Below are positions 1 to 8,871 of a stretch of 64,000 bases of DNA, piece after piece. Position 1 is the stretch's first letter, and every line of letters begins with the position of its first letter. A program made the translations under genes and the position numbers. The DNA comes from CAYNVQ01 sp964400735 (lineage in GTDB: Bacteria > Acidobacteriota > Aminicenantia > Aminicenantales > Aminicenantaceae), in the NCBI GenBank assembly GCA_964400735.1, contig CAYNVQ010000004.1, positions 310,001 to 374,000 of the forward strand. Direction: 5' to 3'. A model generated the notes under the pieces. It did no database searches. It worked only from the letters and a program-made list of their open reading frames with translations, and had not been told where the DNA came from.

Positions 1-2
1 AG

Positions 3-1802
3 GGAGAACAGGGAATCCACTTTGCGGTTTGGGCTCCCAATGCCAAGTCCGTTTCCGTGGTCGGGGATTTCAATGAGTGGAAGCCGGATTCGTTCCCCCT
101 GGGCGTCAGATGGGATGGTTCCGGTATTTGGGAGGGATTCATACCGGGGATCGGGAAGGGTTCCCTTTACAAATTCCACATCGTTTCGAAGCAAAGGGGA
201 TACAAAGTCGACAAAGGCGATCCTCTCGGTTTTTATTGGGAGCTTTCGCCCCGGACAGCCTCGGTAGTCTGGGATCTGGATTTCGACTGGAAGGACGAGG
301 AGTGGATGACAAACAGGCAAAGACACAATGATTTGCGAGCCCCTTTGTCGGTCTACGAGGTGCATCTTGGATCATGGCGCAGGGCGATGGATGAGAGCCA
401 TCGAATTCTTACCTATCGGGAGATTGCCTCCATCCTTGTCGACTATGTAAAAGACATGGGATTCACTCACATCGAGTTTCTGCCGGTCATGGAACATCCA
501 TTCTATGGTTCATGGGGTTACCAAACGGTAGGCTATTTTGCCCCGACCAGCCGCTATGGAACTCCTCAGGATTTTATGTATCTGATCGACCAGCTGCACC
601 AGAACGGCATCGGAGTCATCCTGGACTGGGTGCCTTCCCATTTTCCTTCGGATGAACACGGGCTGGCCTATTTTGATGGGACGCATCTCTACGAACACGA
701 AGACCCCAAAAAAGGATTTCATCCCGATTGGAAAAGTTACATCTTCAACTATGGGAGAAACGAGGTCAGAAATTTTTTATTGAGCAATGCGATTTTCTGG
801 CTGGAGAAATATCATGTGGACGGTCTCCGGCTGGACGCTGTCGCATCCATGTTGTATTTGGATTATTCAAGAAAAGAGGGGGAATGGGTCCCGAATGTTT
901 ACGGAGGCCGTGAGAATATCGAAGCTATATCTTTCCTGAAAAGGCTGAATGAAGCCGCTTATCAATTTTTCCCCGAAGTGCAGACTGTAGCCGAGGAGTC
1001 CACGGCCTGGCCTATGGTGACCCGGCCTGTCTATCTGGGAGGTCTCGGTTTCGGGATGAAGTGGAACATGGGATGGATGCATGACATACTCGATTACATC
1101 GTCAAAGACCCGGTGTACCGCAAACACCATCATAATCAACTGACCTTCAGCATCTGGTATGCTTTTACTGAAAATTTCATTCTTCCCCTGTCTCACGATG
1201 AGGTGGTTCACGGCAAAGGTTCGCTGTTGGGCCGTATGCCGGGTGATGACTGGCAGAAATTCGCCAACTTGAGGCTCCTTCTGGGATTCATGTACACCCA
1301 TCCCGGAAAGAAGATGTTGTTCATGGGAAGCGAGTTCGGTCAGTGGAGGGAATGGAATCACGAGGAGAGCCTGGATTGGCATCTCCTGGAATATTCCCCC
1401 CATCGGGGCCTCCAAAAATGGGTTAAGGACTTGAACCGTCTTTATCGGAGCCTCCCGGCCCTCCATGAATTAGATTTTGAGCCGGAAGGATTCGAATGGA
1501 TCGACTTGAGCGACTGGGAAAAAAGCATTGTGAGTTTTGTGAGGAGGGGGAGGAACGGCCGAGAGCCGGTAGTGGTGGTGTGCAATTTCACGCCCCTTGT
1601 CCGCCAAAGCTATAGATTAGGTGTCCCCTCGGGTGGTTCTTGGAGAGAAAGGCTGAACAGCGATGCCAAGGAATTTGGAGGCAGCGGTACAGGCAATCTG
1701 GGCGGAGTAAAGGCCGAGAAGGTGGCGTGCCACGGCCGAAATCATTCGCTCTCCATCACCCTTCCGCCTCTGGCTATCCTCGTTTTCAAACAGGATGCCT
1801 GA
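3..1802 (+). CDS. glgB: 1,4-alpha-glucan branching enzyme, 5'-truncated by the window edge
   Basis: GH13 branching enzyme that makes alpha-1,6 branches in glycogen in the cytoplasm. The frame is open from base 3, and the residues before the GTG at 57 (ending VWAPNAKSVSVV) already belong to the CBM48-type N-terminal domain, so the true start lies left of the window. Counting from base 57, the GH13 catalytic residues are visible: the nucleophile Asp260 in GLRLDAVASMLY, the acid/base Glu313 in VAEEST, and Asp381 in LSHDEVVHGKGSL. The C-terminal beta domain ends normally at TGA. It heads a plus-strand alpha-glucan block with GH57 and malQ downstream, and glgC sits 6 kb away on the other strand. 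Identification is firm; only the 5' end is missing. Confidence 0.97.
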   Translation, partial: GEQGIHFAVWAPNAKSVSVVGDFNEWKPDSFPLGVRWDGSGIWEGFIPGIGKGSLYKFHIVSKQRGYKVDKGDPLGFYWELSPRTASVVWDLDFDWKDEEWMTNRQRHNDLRAPLSVYEVHLGSWRRAMDESHRILTYREIASILVDYVKDMGFTHIEFLPVMEHPFYGSWGYQTVGYFAPTSRYGTPQDFMYLIDQLHQNGIGVILDWVPSHFPSDEHGLAYFDGTHLYEHEDPKKGFHPDWKSYIFNYGRNEVRNFLLSNAIFWLEKYHVDGLRLDAVASMLYLDYSRKEGEWVPNVYGGRENIEAISFLKRLNEAAYQFFPEVQTVAEESTAWPMVTRPVYLGGLGFGMKWNMGWMHDILDYIVKDPVYRKHHHNQLTFSIWYAFTENFILPLSHDEVVHGKGSLLGRMPGDDWQKFANLRLLLGFMYTHPGKKMLFMGSEFGQWREWNHEESLDWHLLEYSPHRGLQKWVKDLNRLYRSLPALHELDFEPEGFEWIDLSDWEKSIVSFVRRGRNGREPVVVVCNFTPLVRQSYRLGVPSGGSWRERLNSDAKEFGGSGTGNLGGVKAEKVACHGRNHSLSITLPPLAILVFKQDA

Positions 1803-1830
1803 TAGGCAGGATCGAATCAAAATCAACAGA

Positions 1831-2031
1831 GGAAGCATCCTTTTTTCCGTGACAAAATACCAGTCCGGCAGGCTGGTTCATCAGCCCGCTGATTTTCCCC
1901 AGCGAGGAAAATCAGCTTATTCCTCGGCTCGCTCTCCTCTTCAAGGAACCATGCCCGCTCGCCTCCGGATGGCTTCTTAACCAGCCTGCCTGACTTCCAA
2001 AAGAACTGTCACGCAAAAAAAGGATGCTTCC
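1831..2031. repeat. MITE-like element, copy A (about 200 bp, terminal inverted repeats)
   Basis: The gap between glgB and the winged-helix gene holds a compact palindromic element. The left end (1831-1853, GGAAGCATCC at its tip) is nearly the reverse complement of the right end (2008-2031). The inverted match continues inward: the GGCAGGCTGGTT near 1867 is mirrored by AACCAGCCTGCC near 1979. A perfect 11-bp inverted repeat (GCTGATTTTCC at 1888-1898, complement at 1906-1916) lies inside. Stretches 1910-1936 and 1949-1971 are identical to copy B at 29 kb, and 1978-2003 is identical in reverse to copy C at 35 kb. No transposase and no clear target-site duplication are visible. It is probably a non-autonomous transposon or a REP-like intergenic unit. 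Confidence 0.8.
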
Positions 2032-2154
2032 ATCAGGAAAGATTTTCTATCGTGGAATATTGGCGATGTGTTAAAATAAACGAAACCGCGTGGAGGAGAG
2101 GTCTGGTTATGTATTCAACGAATCATGGATGAAGACAGGCGAAAGGAAAGTTCT

Positions 2155-2373
2155 ATGAAGGATAAGATCGGAGAAACAGCAGGCGGTATCTGGAAGATTT
2201 TGAAAAAGAAGGGAGAGGTGAATGTGGCACAACTCCCCAAACTATTGAACGAGAAATCGGCGGTCGTGTATCAGGGGCTGGGTTGGTTGGCTCGTGAGGA
2301 CAAGGTCGAGTATCAGACAAGGGAGGCCAAGACCTTTGTCTCTCTTTCGGATGCCGAGAAAGCCAAAGATTAA
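2155..2373 (+). CDS. Small winged helix-turn-helix protein (DUF2582-like)
   Basis: A 72-residue cytoplasmic protein that fits the small winged-helix family annotated as DUF2582. It starts MKDKIGETAGGIWKILKKKG, then has a helix-turn-helix-like stretch (NVAQLPKLLNEKSAVVYQGL) and a wing (DKVEYQTREAKTFVSL). I chose the ATG at 2155 because AGGAAAG lies 5 bases upstream; an in-frame ATG at 2125 would add ten residues without a better ribosome site. It is separated from glgB by the repeat element and precedes the GH57 gene by about 50 bases, so it could be co-transcribed with it. DNA or nucleic-acid binding is a family-level inference; no target is evident. Confidence 0.8.
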   Translation: MKDKIGETAGGIWKILKKKGEVNVAQLPKLLNEKSAVVYQGLGWLAREDKVEYQTREAKTFVSLSDAEKAKD

Positions 2374-2424
2374 CGGAAAGATAACCCAGAGAGTGCTAGT
2401 CTTCCTTAGTATCTATTTTAAGCA

Positions 2425-4851
2425 ATGAAGTCCTACGTTTGTATCCACGGACATTTTTATCAGCCGCCCAGAGAAAATCCCTGGCTGGGCGAGGTCGAAA
2501 TCCAAGATTCCGCCTACCCCTATCATGACTGGAACGAGAGGGTTTCGGCCGAATGCTATGCACCGAATTCGGCAGCGCGAATCCTCGACGATAAAAAAGA
2601 CATCGTCGATATCGTGAACAATTACGCCAAGATAAGCTTCGATTTCGGTCCAACACTGTTATCCTGGATGGAAAAACATGAACCGGACATTTATCCGGCA
2701 ATCCTGGAGGCCGACAAAAAGAGCCAGTCGCTTTTTTCAGGCCATGGGGCAGCGATAGCCCAGGCCTACAGCCATATGATCATGCCTTTAGCCGATTCCA
2801 GGGATAAACACACTCAGGTGGTCTGGGGCATTCAGGATTTCAGGCAGCGCTTCAAGAGAAATCCTGAAGGTATGTGGCTTCCGGAGACGGCCGTCGATCT
2901 CGAAAGCCTAGATCTTATGGCTCAGCAGGGAATCGAATTCACCATCCTTGCTCCGCATCAGGCGCTGCGGGTCAGAAAAATCGGAGCAAAGGATTGGGTC
3001 GATGTCAGCGATGGCAGTGTGGATCCCAGATTGCCTTACGCTACCAACCTTCCTTCAGGGAGAAGAATAGCCGTTTTTTTCTATGACCGGTCTATTTCCC
3101 ATGACATTGCCTTCGGAGATCTCCTCAAGAATGGAGAGATTTTCGCCCAGAGACTGCTGCAGGCTTTTTCTCCGGATCAAGGCACATCTCAGCTCGTCCA
3201 CATCGCCACAGATGGGGAATCTTACGGCCATCATCACCGGTTCGGTGATATGGCACTGGCCTATTGCCTGGATAAGATAGAATCCGGCGGCAAAACATCT
3301 CTTACGGTTTATGGACAATATCTCGAAATGTACCCCCCAGAATATGAAGTCGAGATCAAGGAAAATAGTTCCTGGAGCTGCGCTCATGGAGTGGAGAGGT
3401 GGCGGAACGATTGCGGGTGCAGCTCTGGGCTGCACCCCGGGTGGACACAGAAATGGCGCGCTCCTTTAAGGGAGGCTATGAACTGGTTAAGAGACCAAAT
3501 TATGCCTCTTTGGGAGAAAGAAATTTCAACCCATGTCCAGGATCCCTGGAAAGCGAGAGATGAATATATTCAGGTGGTGATGGATCGTTCGGAAAGGAAT
3601 GGTGAGGCCTATTTCTCACGGCATTCGAACCATGGACTGAGCGGGTCGGCTAGAATAAAAATCCTGAAGCTCCAGGAGTTGCAGCGGCATGCGATGCTCA
3701 TGTTCACCAGTTGTGGCTGGTTTTTTGACGACATCTCCGGTATCGAGACGGTTCAGGCGATGAGCTATGCCGGGCGTGTTATGCAACTTGCCCGGGATAT
3801 GTGGGGCAAGGACTTTGAGGCTGACTATATCTCGAGATTAGAGAAAGCTCCGGGCAATCAGGCAGCCTTCATGAACGGAGCGCAGGTCTATGAAAGGTTC
3901 GTCAAACCCGCACCTTTGGATTTGCTCAAAATCGGTGTTCATTATGCGGTATCTTCCCTTTTCGAAGAATACCCCGAAACCGTCCAGATCGGAGAATACA
4001 AAGCCCAAAACCGGTTTTGCGAGGTTCTGGAATCTGCTGCCCAAAAGCTGGCTCTGGGAAAGGCCCGTATACGTTCCGCTACGACTTGGGAAGAAGACAT
4101 CATAAGCTATGCGGTTTTACATCTCGGAGACCAAAGCCTGGTCGCAGGGGCAAAGAATTTCACGGATGAGCAGTCTTTTTCCCGCCTGCAAGGTGAGATA
4201 AAGGACGCGTTTCAAAGGGGGAATGTCCCGCAAATCATCCAGTTGATGGATCAGCACTTCGGGGATCACAACTATTCTTTATGGGATCTCCTGAGAGACA
4301 AAAAGCGGGAAATTCTCCATCAGCTTTTGGCGTCTACCTTGGAGGAGGCCGAAGCTTCTTTTCGCCAGATTTTTGAGAAGCATTATTCCATCATGTCCGC
4401 TCTCAAAGAAAACAACATCCCCCTTCCGCGGGCATTCTCCACATCTGTGGAATTTATCCTGAATGCTGATTTCCGAAAATCTATAGAAAAAGAGGAATTG
4501 AAGCTCGAAAATTTAAAAAAGATCGTCGAGGAATTCAAAAAATGGGAGTTCCATCTGGATAAAACTCTTTTGGGATATGTTTCCAGCTTGAGGATCGACA
4601 AAATCATGGAAGAGCTTTTGGGAGATCCGGATAATTTATCTCTCCTCAGGACATTCGACGACCTGTTGGGTCTCTTGCAAGATCTTCCTTTGGATCTGAA
4701 TCTTTGGAAGAGTCAAAATTTTTATTTTACTCTCTGCCGGAGACATCAGAATCAGATGAGGGAAAGGAAAAAAGAGGGAGACCCTGGGGCAGAAAATTGG
4801 CTGGAATTGATGAAAAAAATCGGCCTTCGGCTTCGTGTCGATTGCCTGTGA
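2425..4851 (+). CDS. GH57 family glycoside hydrolase with DUF3536 region (alpha-amylase/glucanotransferase-like)
   Basis: An 808-residue cytoplasmic enzyme without signal peptide. The N-terminal GH57 domain shows the family opening (MKSYVCIHGHFYQPPRENPW) and the nucleophile motif GMWLPETAVD with Glu154. Residues from about 330 onward form the long alpha-helical DUF3536-type region, including HSNHGLSGSARIKILKLQE and a charged helical C-terminus. GH57 members act on alpha-glucans as amylases, glucanotransferases or branching enzymes, and the position between glgB and malQ supports an alpha-glucan substrate. The start has only a weak ribosome site, but the family motif begins right at this methionine. 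The exact activity cannot be read from sequence alone. Confidence 0.92.
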   Translation: MKSYVCIHGHFYQPPRENPWLGEVEIQDSAYPYHDWNERVSAECYAPNSAARILDDKKDIVDIVNNYAKISFDFGPTLLSWMEKHEPDIYPAILEADKKSQSLFSGHGAAIAQAYSHMIMPLADSRDKHTQVVWGIQDFRQRFKRNPEGMWLPETAVDLESLDLMAQQGIEFTILAPHQALRVRKIGAKDWVDVSDGSVDPRLPYATNLPSGRRIAVFFYDRSISHDIAFGDLLKNGEIFAQRLLQAFSPDQGTSQLVHIATDGESYGHHHRFGDMALAYCLDKIESGGKTSLTVYGQYLEMYPPEYEVEIKENSSWSCAHGVERWRNDCGCSSGLHPGWTQKWRAPLREAMNWLRDQIMPLWEKEISTHVQDPWKARDEYIQVVMDRSERNGEAYFSRHSNHGLSGSARIKILKLQELQRHAMLMFTSCGWFFDDISGIETVQAMSYAGRVMQLARDMWGKDFEADYISRLEKAPGNQAAFMNGAQVYERFVKPAPLDLLKIGVHYAVSSLFEEYPETVQIGEYKAQNRFCEVLESAAQKLALGKARIRSATTWEEDIISYAVLHLGDQSLVAGAKNFTDEQSFSRLQGEIKDAFQRGNVPQIIQLMDQHFGDHNYSLWDLLRDKKREILHQLLASTLEEAEASFRQIFEKHYSIMSALKENNIPLPRAFSTSVEFILNADFRKSIEKEELKLENLKKIVEEFKKWEFHLDKTLLGYVSSLRIDKIMEELLGDPDNLSLLRTFDDLLGLLQDLPLDLNLWKSQNFYFTLCRRHQNQMRERKKEGDPGAENWLELMKKIGLRLRVDCL

Positions 4852-4871
4852 CTGCCCGAGATTAAAATAAA

Positions 4872-6371
4872 ATGTTAACGAGAGGAAGCGGCATTCTCCT
4901 GCATGTGACTTCGCTGCCTTCCGCCTTTGGCATCGGTGATCTGGGGCCGGCAGCTTATGAATTTGCCGATTTTTTGGCCGATTCGAAGCAGAAGTACTGG
5001 CAGATACTCCCGTTGAATCCTACCGATTCCATTTCTGGCCATTCGCCCTATCACAGCTTTTCTGCTTTTGCCTTCAATACCCTCCTCATCAGTCCGGATT
5101 CCATGGTCGAGGAGGGATGGCTCGACCGAAAGGAAGCGGAGCCGCTCGGCGGTTTTTCTCCGGGAAGGATCGATTTCGACCGGGTCGTGCTTTACAAGAG
5201 GGAAATCTTCGATTTGGCCTTCGGACGATTTGAAAAAGCGGAGGAAACTTCAGATTATCGGAAGTTTTGTGAAGAAAACGCTTCTTGGCTGGAAGACTAT
5301 GCGTTGTTTATGGCCTTGAAATCCCGCTTCGATGGAAAGGCTTGGAATGAATGGCCAAATGAGGCAGGGGATAGACATGTGGATGCTCTGAACACCCTGA
5401 AATCCGAACTTCGGAAGGAAATACAGAGGGCCAAATTCCTCCAGTTTTTGTTTTTCAAACAGTGGTTCAGGCTTAAAGATTACTGTCACCGGAAGGGGAT
5501 TGCGATCTTTGGAGATATCCCCATCTACGTGGTCCATGACAGCAGCGATGTCTGGACTCATCCGGAAATATTCAAACTCGATGCGAACAAAAGGCCCTTG
5601 GTCGTTGCTGGGGTTCCTCCGGACTATTTCAGCCGTACCGGACAGCTTTGGGGCAATCCGATTTACCGTTGGGATGTTTTAACGCAGACCAGATACGGAT
5701 GGTGGATCAAAAGGATGGAACACAACCTGAAATTGTTCGATCTGGTGAGGATCGACCACTTCCGTGGATTCGTGGGTTACTGGGAAGTTCCGGCTGAGGA
5801 GGAGACGGCTATCAAAGGCAAATGGGTGGGCGTGCCGGCCATGGATTTTTTCGACGAACTTACCCGGAAATTCCCCTTCTTGCCCATTGTCGCTGAAGAT
5901 TTGGGGACGATCACACCTGATGTAATGGAGGTCATGGATCATTTCGGATTTCCAGGGATGAAAGTTTTGCTGTTCGCTTTCGGGGAAGGTGATCCCGACC
6001 ACCCTTATTTGCCCCATACTTACGAAAAAAATTGTCTGGTCTACACAGGAACTCACGATAACAATACCGTGAAGGGATGGTTTGTGAATGAGGCCAAACC
6101 CGAAGAGAAAAAAAGGTTGTTTGACTATCTGGGGCGGTGCGTTACAGAAGAAAAAGCCTCCTGGGAGTTTATCAGGATGGGAGCGATGTCGGCCGCCGAT
6201 GTTTCCATAGTTCCCTTACAGGATGCTTTAAACCTGGGAGAGGAAGCGAGGATGAACCGTCCCGGTTCAGAAAAAGGCAATTGGCGATGGCGGTTCTTTT
6301 CCAGGCAACTGACCCCGGTATTGTCAGAGAAGCTGGCCGAAATAACAGAGCATTCCGGCCGGGCTGGATAG
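4872..6371 (+). CDS. malQ: 4-alpha-glucanotransferase (amylomaltase)
   Basis: GH77 amylomaltase of 499 residues, the usual length. It transfers alpha-1,4-glucan segments between maltodextrins and releases glucose in the cytoplasm. The N-terminus RGSGILLHVTSLPSAFGIGD is diagnostic. The catalytic triad is visible as Asp295 in VRIDHFRGF, Glu342 in VAEDLGTI and Asp396 in TGTHDNNT. It follows the GH57 gene by 20 bases, so the two are probably one transcript, and it converges on galT with only 6 bases between the stop codons. Identification is very secure. Confidence 0.97.
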   Translation: MLTRGSGILLHVTSLPSAFGIGDLGPAAYEFADFLADSKQKYWQILPLNPTDSISGHSPYHSFSAFAFNTLLISPDSMVEEGWLDRKEAEPLGGFSPGRIDFDRVVLYKREIFDLAFGRFEKAEETSDYRKFCEENASWLEDYALFMALKSRFDGKAWNEWPNEAGDRHVDALNTLKSELRKEIQRAKFLQFLFFKQWFRLKDYCHRKGIAIFGDIPIYVVHDSSDVWTHPEIFKLDANKRPLVVAGVPPDYFSRTGQLWGNPIYRWDVLTQTRYGWWIKRMEHNLKLFDLVRIDHFRGFVGYWEVPAEEETAIKGKWVGVPAMDFFDELTRKFPFLPIVAEDLGTITPDVMEVMDHFGFPGMKVLLFAFGEGDPDHPYLPHTYEKNCLVYTGTHDNNTVKGWFVNEAKPEEKKRLFDYLGRCVTEEKASWEFIRMGAMSAADVSIVPLQDALNLGEEARMNRPGSEKGNWRWRFFSRQLTPVLSEKLAEITEHSGRAG

Positions 6372-6377
6372 CCTCGA

Positions 6378-7403
6378 TTATTCGGTTTCCCTGAGGAACT
6401 TAGCTGCCTCTTCCGGCACGCTCGGATTGATGTAAAACCCACTTCCCCACTCAAACCCGGCGATCCTGACGACCCTGGGGATGATATCGATGTGCCAGTG
6501 ATAGTCGTATTTGAGAGTCGTCCACTGCTCGGGCCGATTTGGTTTCGCTCCGGTATTGGGTGAGGTGTTCAAGACAAAATTGAATGGGGGGTCATTCAGG
6601 ACTTTTTTGATTCTCGAGAGGATGTCTTTTAAAAAATGGGCAAACCTTTCCAGGTCGTCATCGCTGATATCTGCATAGCTATGATTGTGTTGAACCGGGG
6701 CGATGAAGACTTCAAACGGGAAACGGGAAGCATAAGGGGCGATGGCCACAAATCCATCTGCCTGCTTGATGATTCTTGAAGCGGTGCTGATTTCCTGTTG
6801 TATCAGGTCACAAATCAAACATCTTTCTTTGTTTTCATAGTGTCTTTTGGCCGCATCGAGCTTGATGAAGACATTGCGGGGGACTATCGGAGTGGCGATC
6901 AACTGGGAATGGGCATGGGCCAGAGAAGCGCCGGCCCTCTGCCCATGATTCTTGAAGACCAGGGCATACCGGAACCGGGGATCCTTGTAAAGATCCTTCA
7001 GCCTTTCCCGGTAAGCGAGGCAAACCCATTTTACATGGACAGGAGGGAGGTCGGCCAGGCTTTTATCATGCTCCGGAGTTTCGATGATGACCTCATGAGC
7101 TCCGGCTCCTTCTATCATGTCGTAGTAGCCGACTCCGATACGCTTTCCTTCCGACTCGATCTTCAGGGCCGGATATTTATTGGAAACGACCCTGACTTTC
7201 CATCCGGGGGAATTGGGGGTGGTTTCGGGGTCTCTGTAAGCCCAGATTTCAGGAGGGGTGGAAGCCTCGTGCCCTTCACAGAAGGGGCATACCTTTACAT
7301 GATTGTATTTGGTTTTATCGGCCAGGTCCGATGGTCTGGCCGCCCGTTCCGTGGAGATTATCACCCATCGGTGTTCTAGAGGATCGTACCGCAGTTCTGG
7401 CAT
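6378..7403 (-). CDS. galT: Galactose-1-phosphate uridylyltransferase
   Basis: Leloir-pathway enzyme of the HIT superfamily, 341 residues. It exchanges UMP between UDP-glucose and galactose-1-phosphate. Zinc-ligand cysteines appear in VCPFCEGHE (Cys39, Cys42), and the nucleophilic histidine lies in the HxH motif LAHAHSQLIATP (His163, His165). A second CxxC occurs near residue 194. The start has a good ribosome site (GGAGAG before ATG). It lies 18 bases downstream of glgC on the same strand, so glucose-1-phosphate produced here could be channelled to ADP-glucose. In organisms lacking galK/galE nearby, GalT-like enzymes may use other sugar phosphates; that alternative is open. Confidence 0.93.
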   Translation of the reverse strand: MPELRYDPLEHRWVIISTERAARPSDLADKTKYNHVKVCPFCEGHEASTPPEIWAYRDPETTPNSPGWKVRVVSNKYPALKIESEGKRIGVGYYDMIEGAGAHEVIIETPEHDKSLADLPPVHVKWVCLAYRERLKDLYKDPRFRYALVFKNHGQRAGASLAHAHSQLIATPIVPRNVFIKLDAAKRHYENKERCLICDLIQQEISTASRIIKQADGFVAIAPYASRFPFEVFIAPVQHNHSYADISDDDLERFAHFLKDILSRIKKVLNDPPFNFVLNTSPNTGAKPNRPEQWTTLKYDYHWHIDIIPRVVRIAGFEWGSGFYINPSVPEEAAKFLRETE

Positions 7404-7421
7404 ACGTCTCTCCTTTCATAA

Positions 7422-8699
7422 TCAGATAATGGTCCCGTCTTGGATAACAGCGTTTTTGGGGACGACGATGATTCCGTCTCTGACTATGTAATTATCGTGT
7501 GTTTCCTCGTCGACTCCTTTTGCATTTATGAGTTTGACGTTATTTCCTATGCGGGCATTTTTATCGATGATGGTATTGCGGATCTCACAATTATTGCCTA
7601 TCCCTATCCGGGGAATATTTTTTTTTGTGTTGGTCTCGATCGCTTCCTTTGATTCAAAAAAATCGGCTCCCATTAGGACCGTGCGTTCGATGAGAGAATG
7701 ATCGCCGATGCGGGAACGGATCCCGATAATGGAATGGATAATTTGTGAGCGATCGATAATGCTGCCCTCACAGAGAATGGAATGGTGGATTCTGGAATCG
7801 AGGATCTTAGAACCTGGAAGGAAACGGGCATGACTGAAAACAGGCCTTTCTTCATCATAGAAATTGAAATTGGGAAGAGGCTGGGTGAGATTCATGTGGA
7901 CATCGAAGAAACTCCTGATGGTCCCTATGTCTTCCCAATATCCGTCGAAGAAGTAGCCGTAAACCTTCTTGAGTTTTATGGAAGAAGGGATGACTTCTCT
8001 CCCAAAGTCTTCAAAATCTGAATTCTCTAGAAGTTCTTTGAGGACTTCCCAGTTGAATAGATATACGCCCATCGAAGCCAGGTGCGTCCTGCCGGCAGCA
8101 TCCATATTAAATTGATGGAACACATCCTCCGGGACCTTCATGTCGTTTATTTGACCGGGATCTTTTGGCTTTTCGAGAAAAGCGGCGATCCGGCTTTCCT
8201 CATCGACTTTCATCACCCCGAACTCAGATGCCTGGCTGGCGAGGACTGGATTGACGGCGATGCTGATATCGGCTTTCTTTTCGAGATGGAAATCGATGAA
8301 TTTTTTATAATCCATTCGGTAGAGATGGTCACCCGAGAGGACCAGAAGAAGGTCCCCCTCGGTCCGGAAAAAACGCATATTTTGGCGGACAGCATCGGCC
8401 GTGCCCTGGTACCAATCAGGGCTTTCCAGGGTTTGCTGGGCCGAAAGAATGGTGACGAAGTCCTTGGAGAAATTGTCGAAAAGATAGGTGAGGAAAATAT
8501 GGCGATGGAGAGATTCGCTGCTGTATTGAGTGAGGATGAATATTTTCCTCAAACCGGAATGGATGCAGTTGCTGATGGGAATATCGATGAGCCGAAATCG
8601 TCCGGCGATGGGCACAGCGGGCTTGCTGCGCTTTTGGGTTAGGGGGTAGAGCCGCTTCCCCTGACCGCCGGCCAGGATGATGGTGACCACGTTAGCCAT
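7422..8699 (-). CDS. glgC: Glucose-1-phosphate adenylyltransferase
   Basis: ADP-glucose pyrophosphorylase, 425 residues, making ADP-glucose from ATP and glucose-1-phosphate, the committed step of glycogen synthesis. The nucleotidyltransferase signature is at the N-terminus (ILAGGQGKRLYPLTQKRSKP), the SGDHLYRMDY motif follows, and the C-terminal third is a left-handed beta-helix of hexapeptide-type repeats (for example ILDSRIHHSILCEGSIIDRS). Activity is normally allosterically controlled by glycolytic intermediates. It is the first gene of the glgC-galT pair and is divergent from the DUF389 gene across 172 bases, which should hold both promoters. The ribosome site is weak. Confidence 0.96.
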   Translation of the reverse strand: MANVVTIILAGGQGKRLYPLTQKRSKPAVPIAGRFRLIDIPISNCIHSGLRKIFILTQYSSESLHRHIFLTYLFDNFSKDFVTILSAQQTLESPDWYQGTADAVRQNMRFFRTEGDLLLVLSGDHLYRMDYKKFIDFHLEKKADISIAVNPVLASQASEFGVMKVDEESRIAAFLEKPKDPGQINDMKVPEDVFHQFNMDAAGRTHLASMGVYLFNWEVLKELLENSDFEDFGREVIPSSIKLKKVYGYFFDGYWEDIGTIRSFFDVHMNLTQPLPNFNFYDEERPVFSHARFLPGSKILDSRIHHSILCEGSIIDRSQIIHSIIGIRSRIGDHSLIERTVLMGADFFESKEAIETNTKKNIPRIGIGNNCEIRNTIIDKNARIGNNVKLINAKGVDEETHDNYIVRDGIIVVPKNAVIQDGTII

Positions 8700-8871
8700 G
8701 TCGTTAACTAAACCTTATTTTAGCAGAGAATTATACTCCAAAATGATGGAAAAATCAGTAAAAAGATTAAAGGAAAAGATTGAGACTGAGATGATAGCCT
8801 TAGGATTTGATTTAAGTATAGAAATGCCTTAATAATGGAAGGGAGATAACGGAATGTAAAAGGAGTTCGAA

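Noticed and set aside
1795..1980. Open frame overlapping the end of glgB and repeat copy A
   Set aside because: It runs through the inverted repeat and has no ribosome site.
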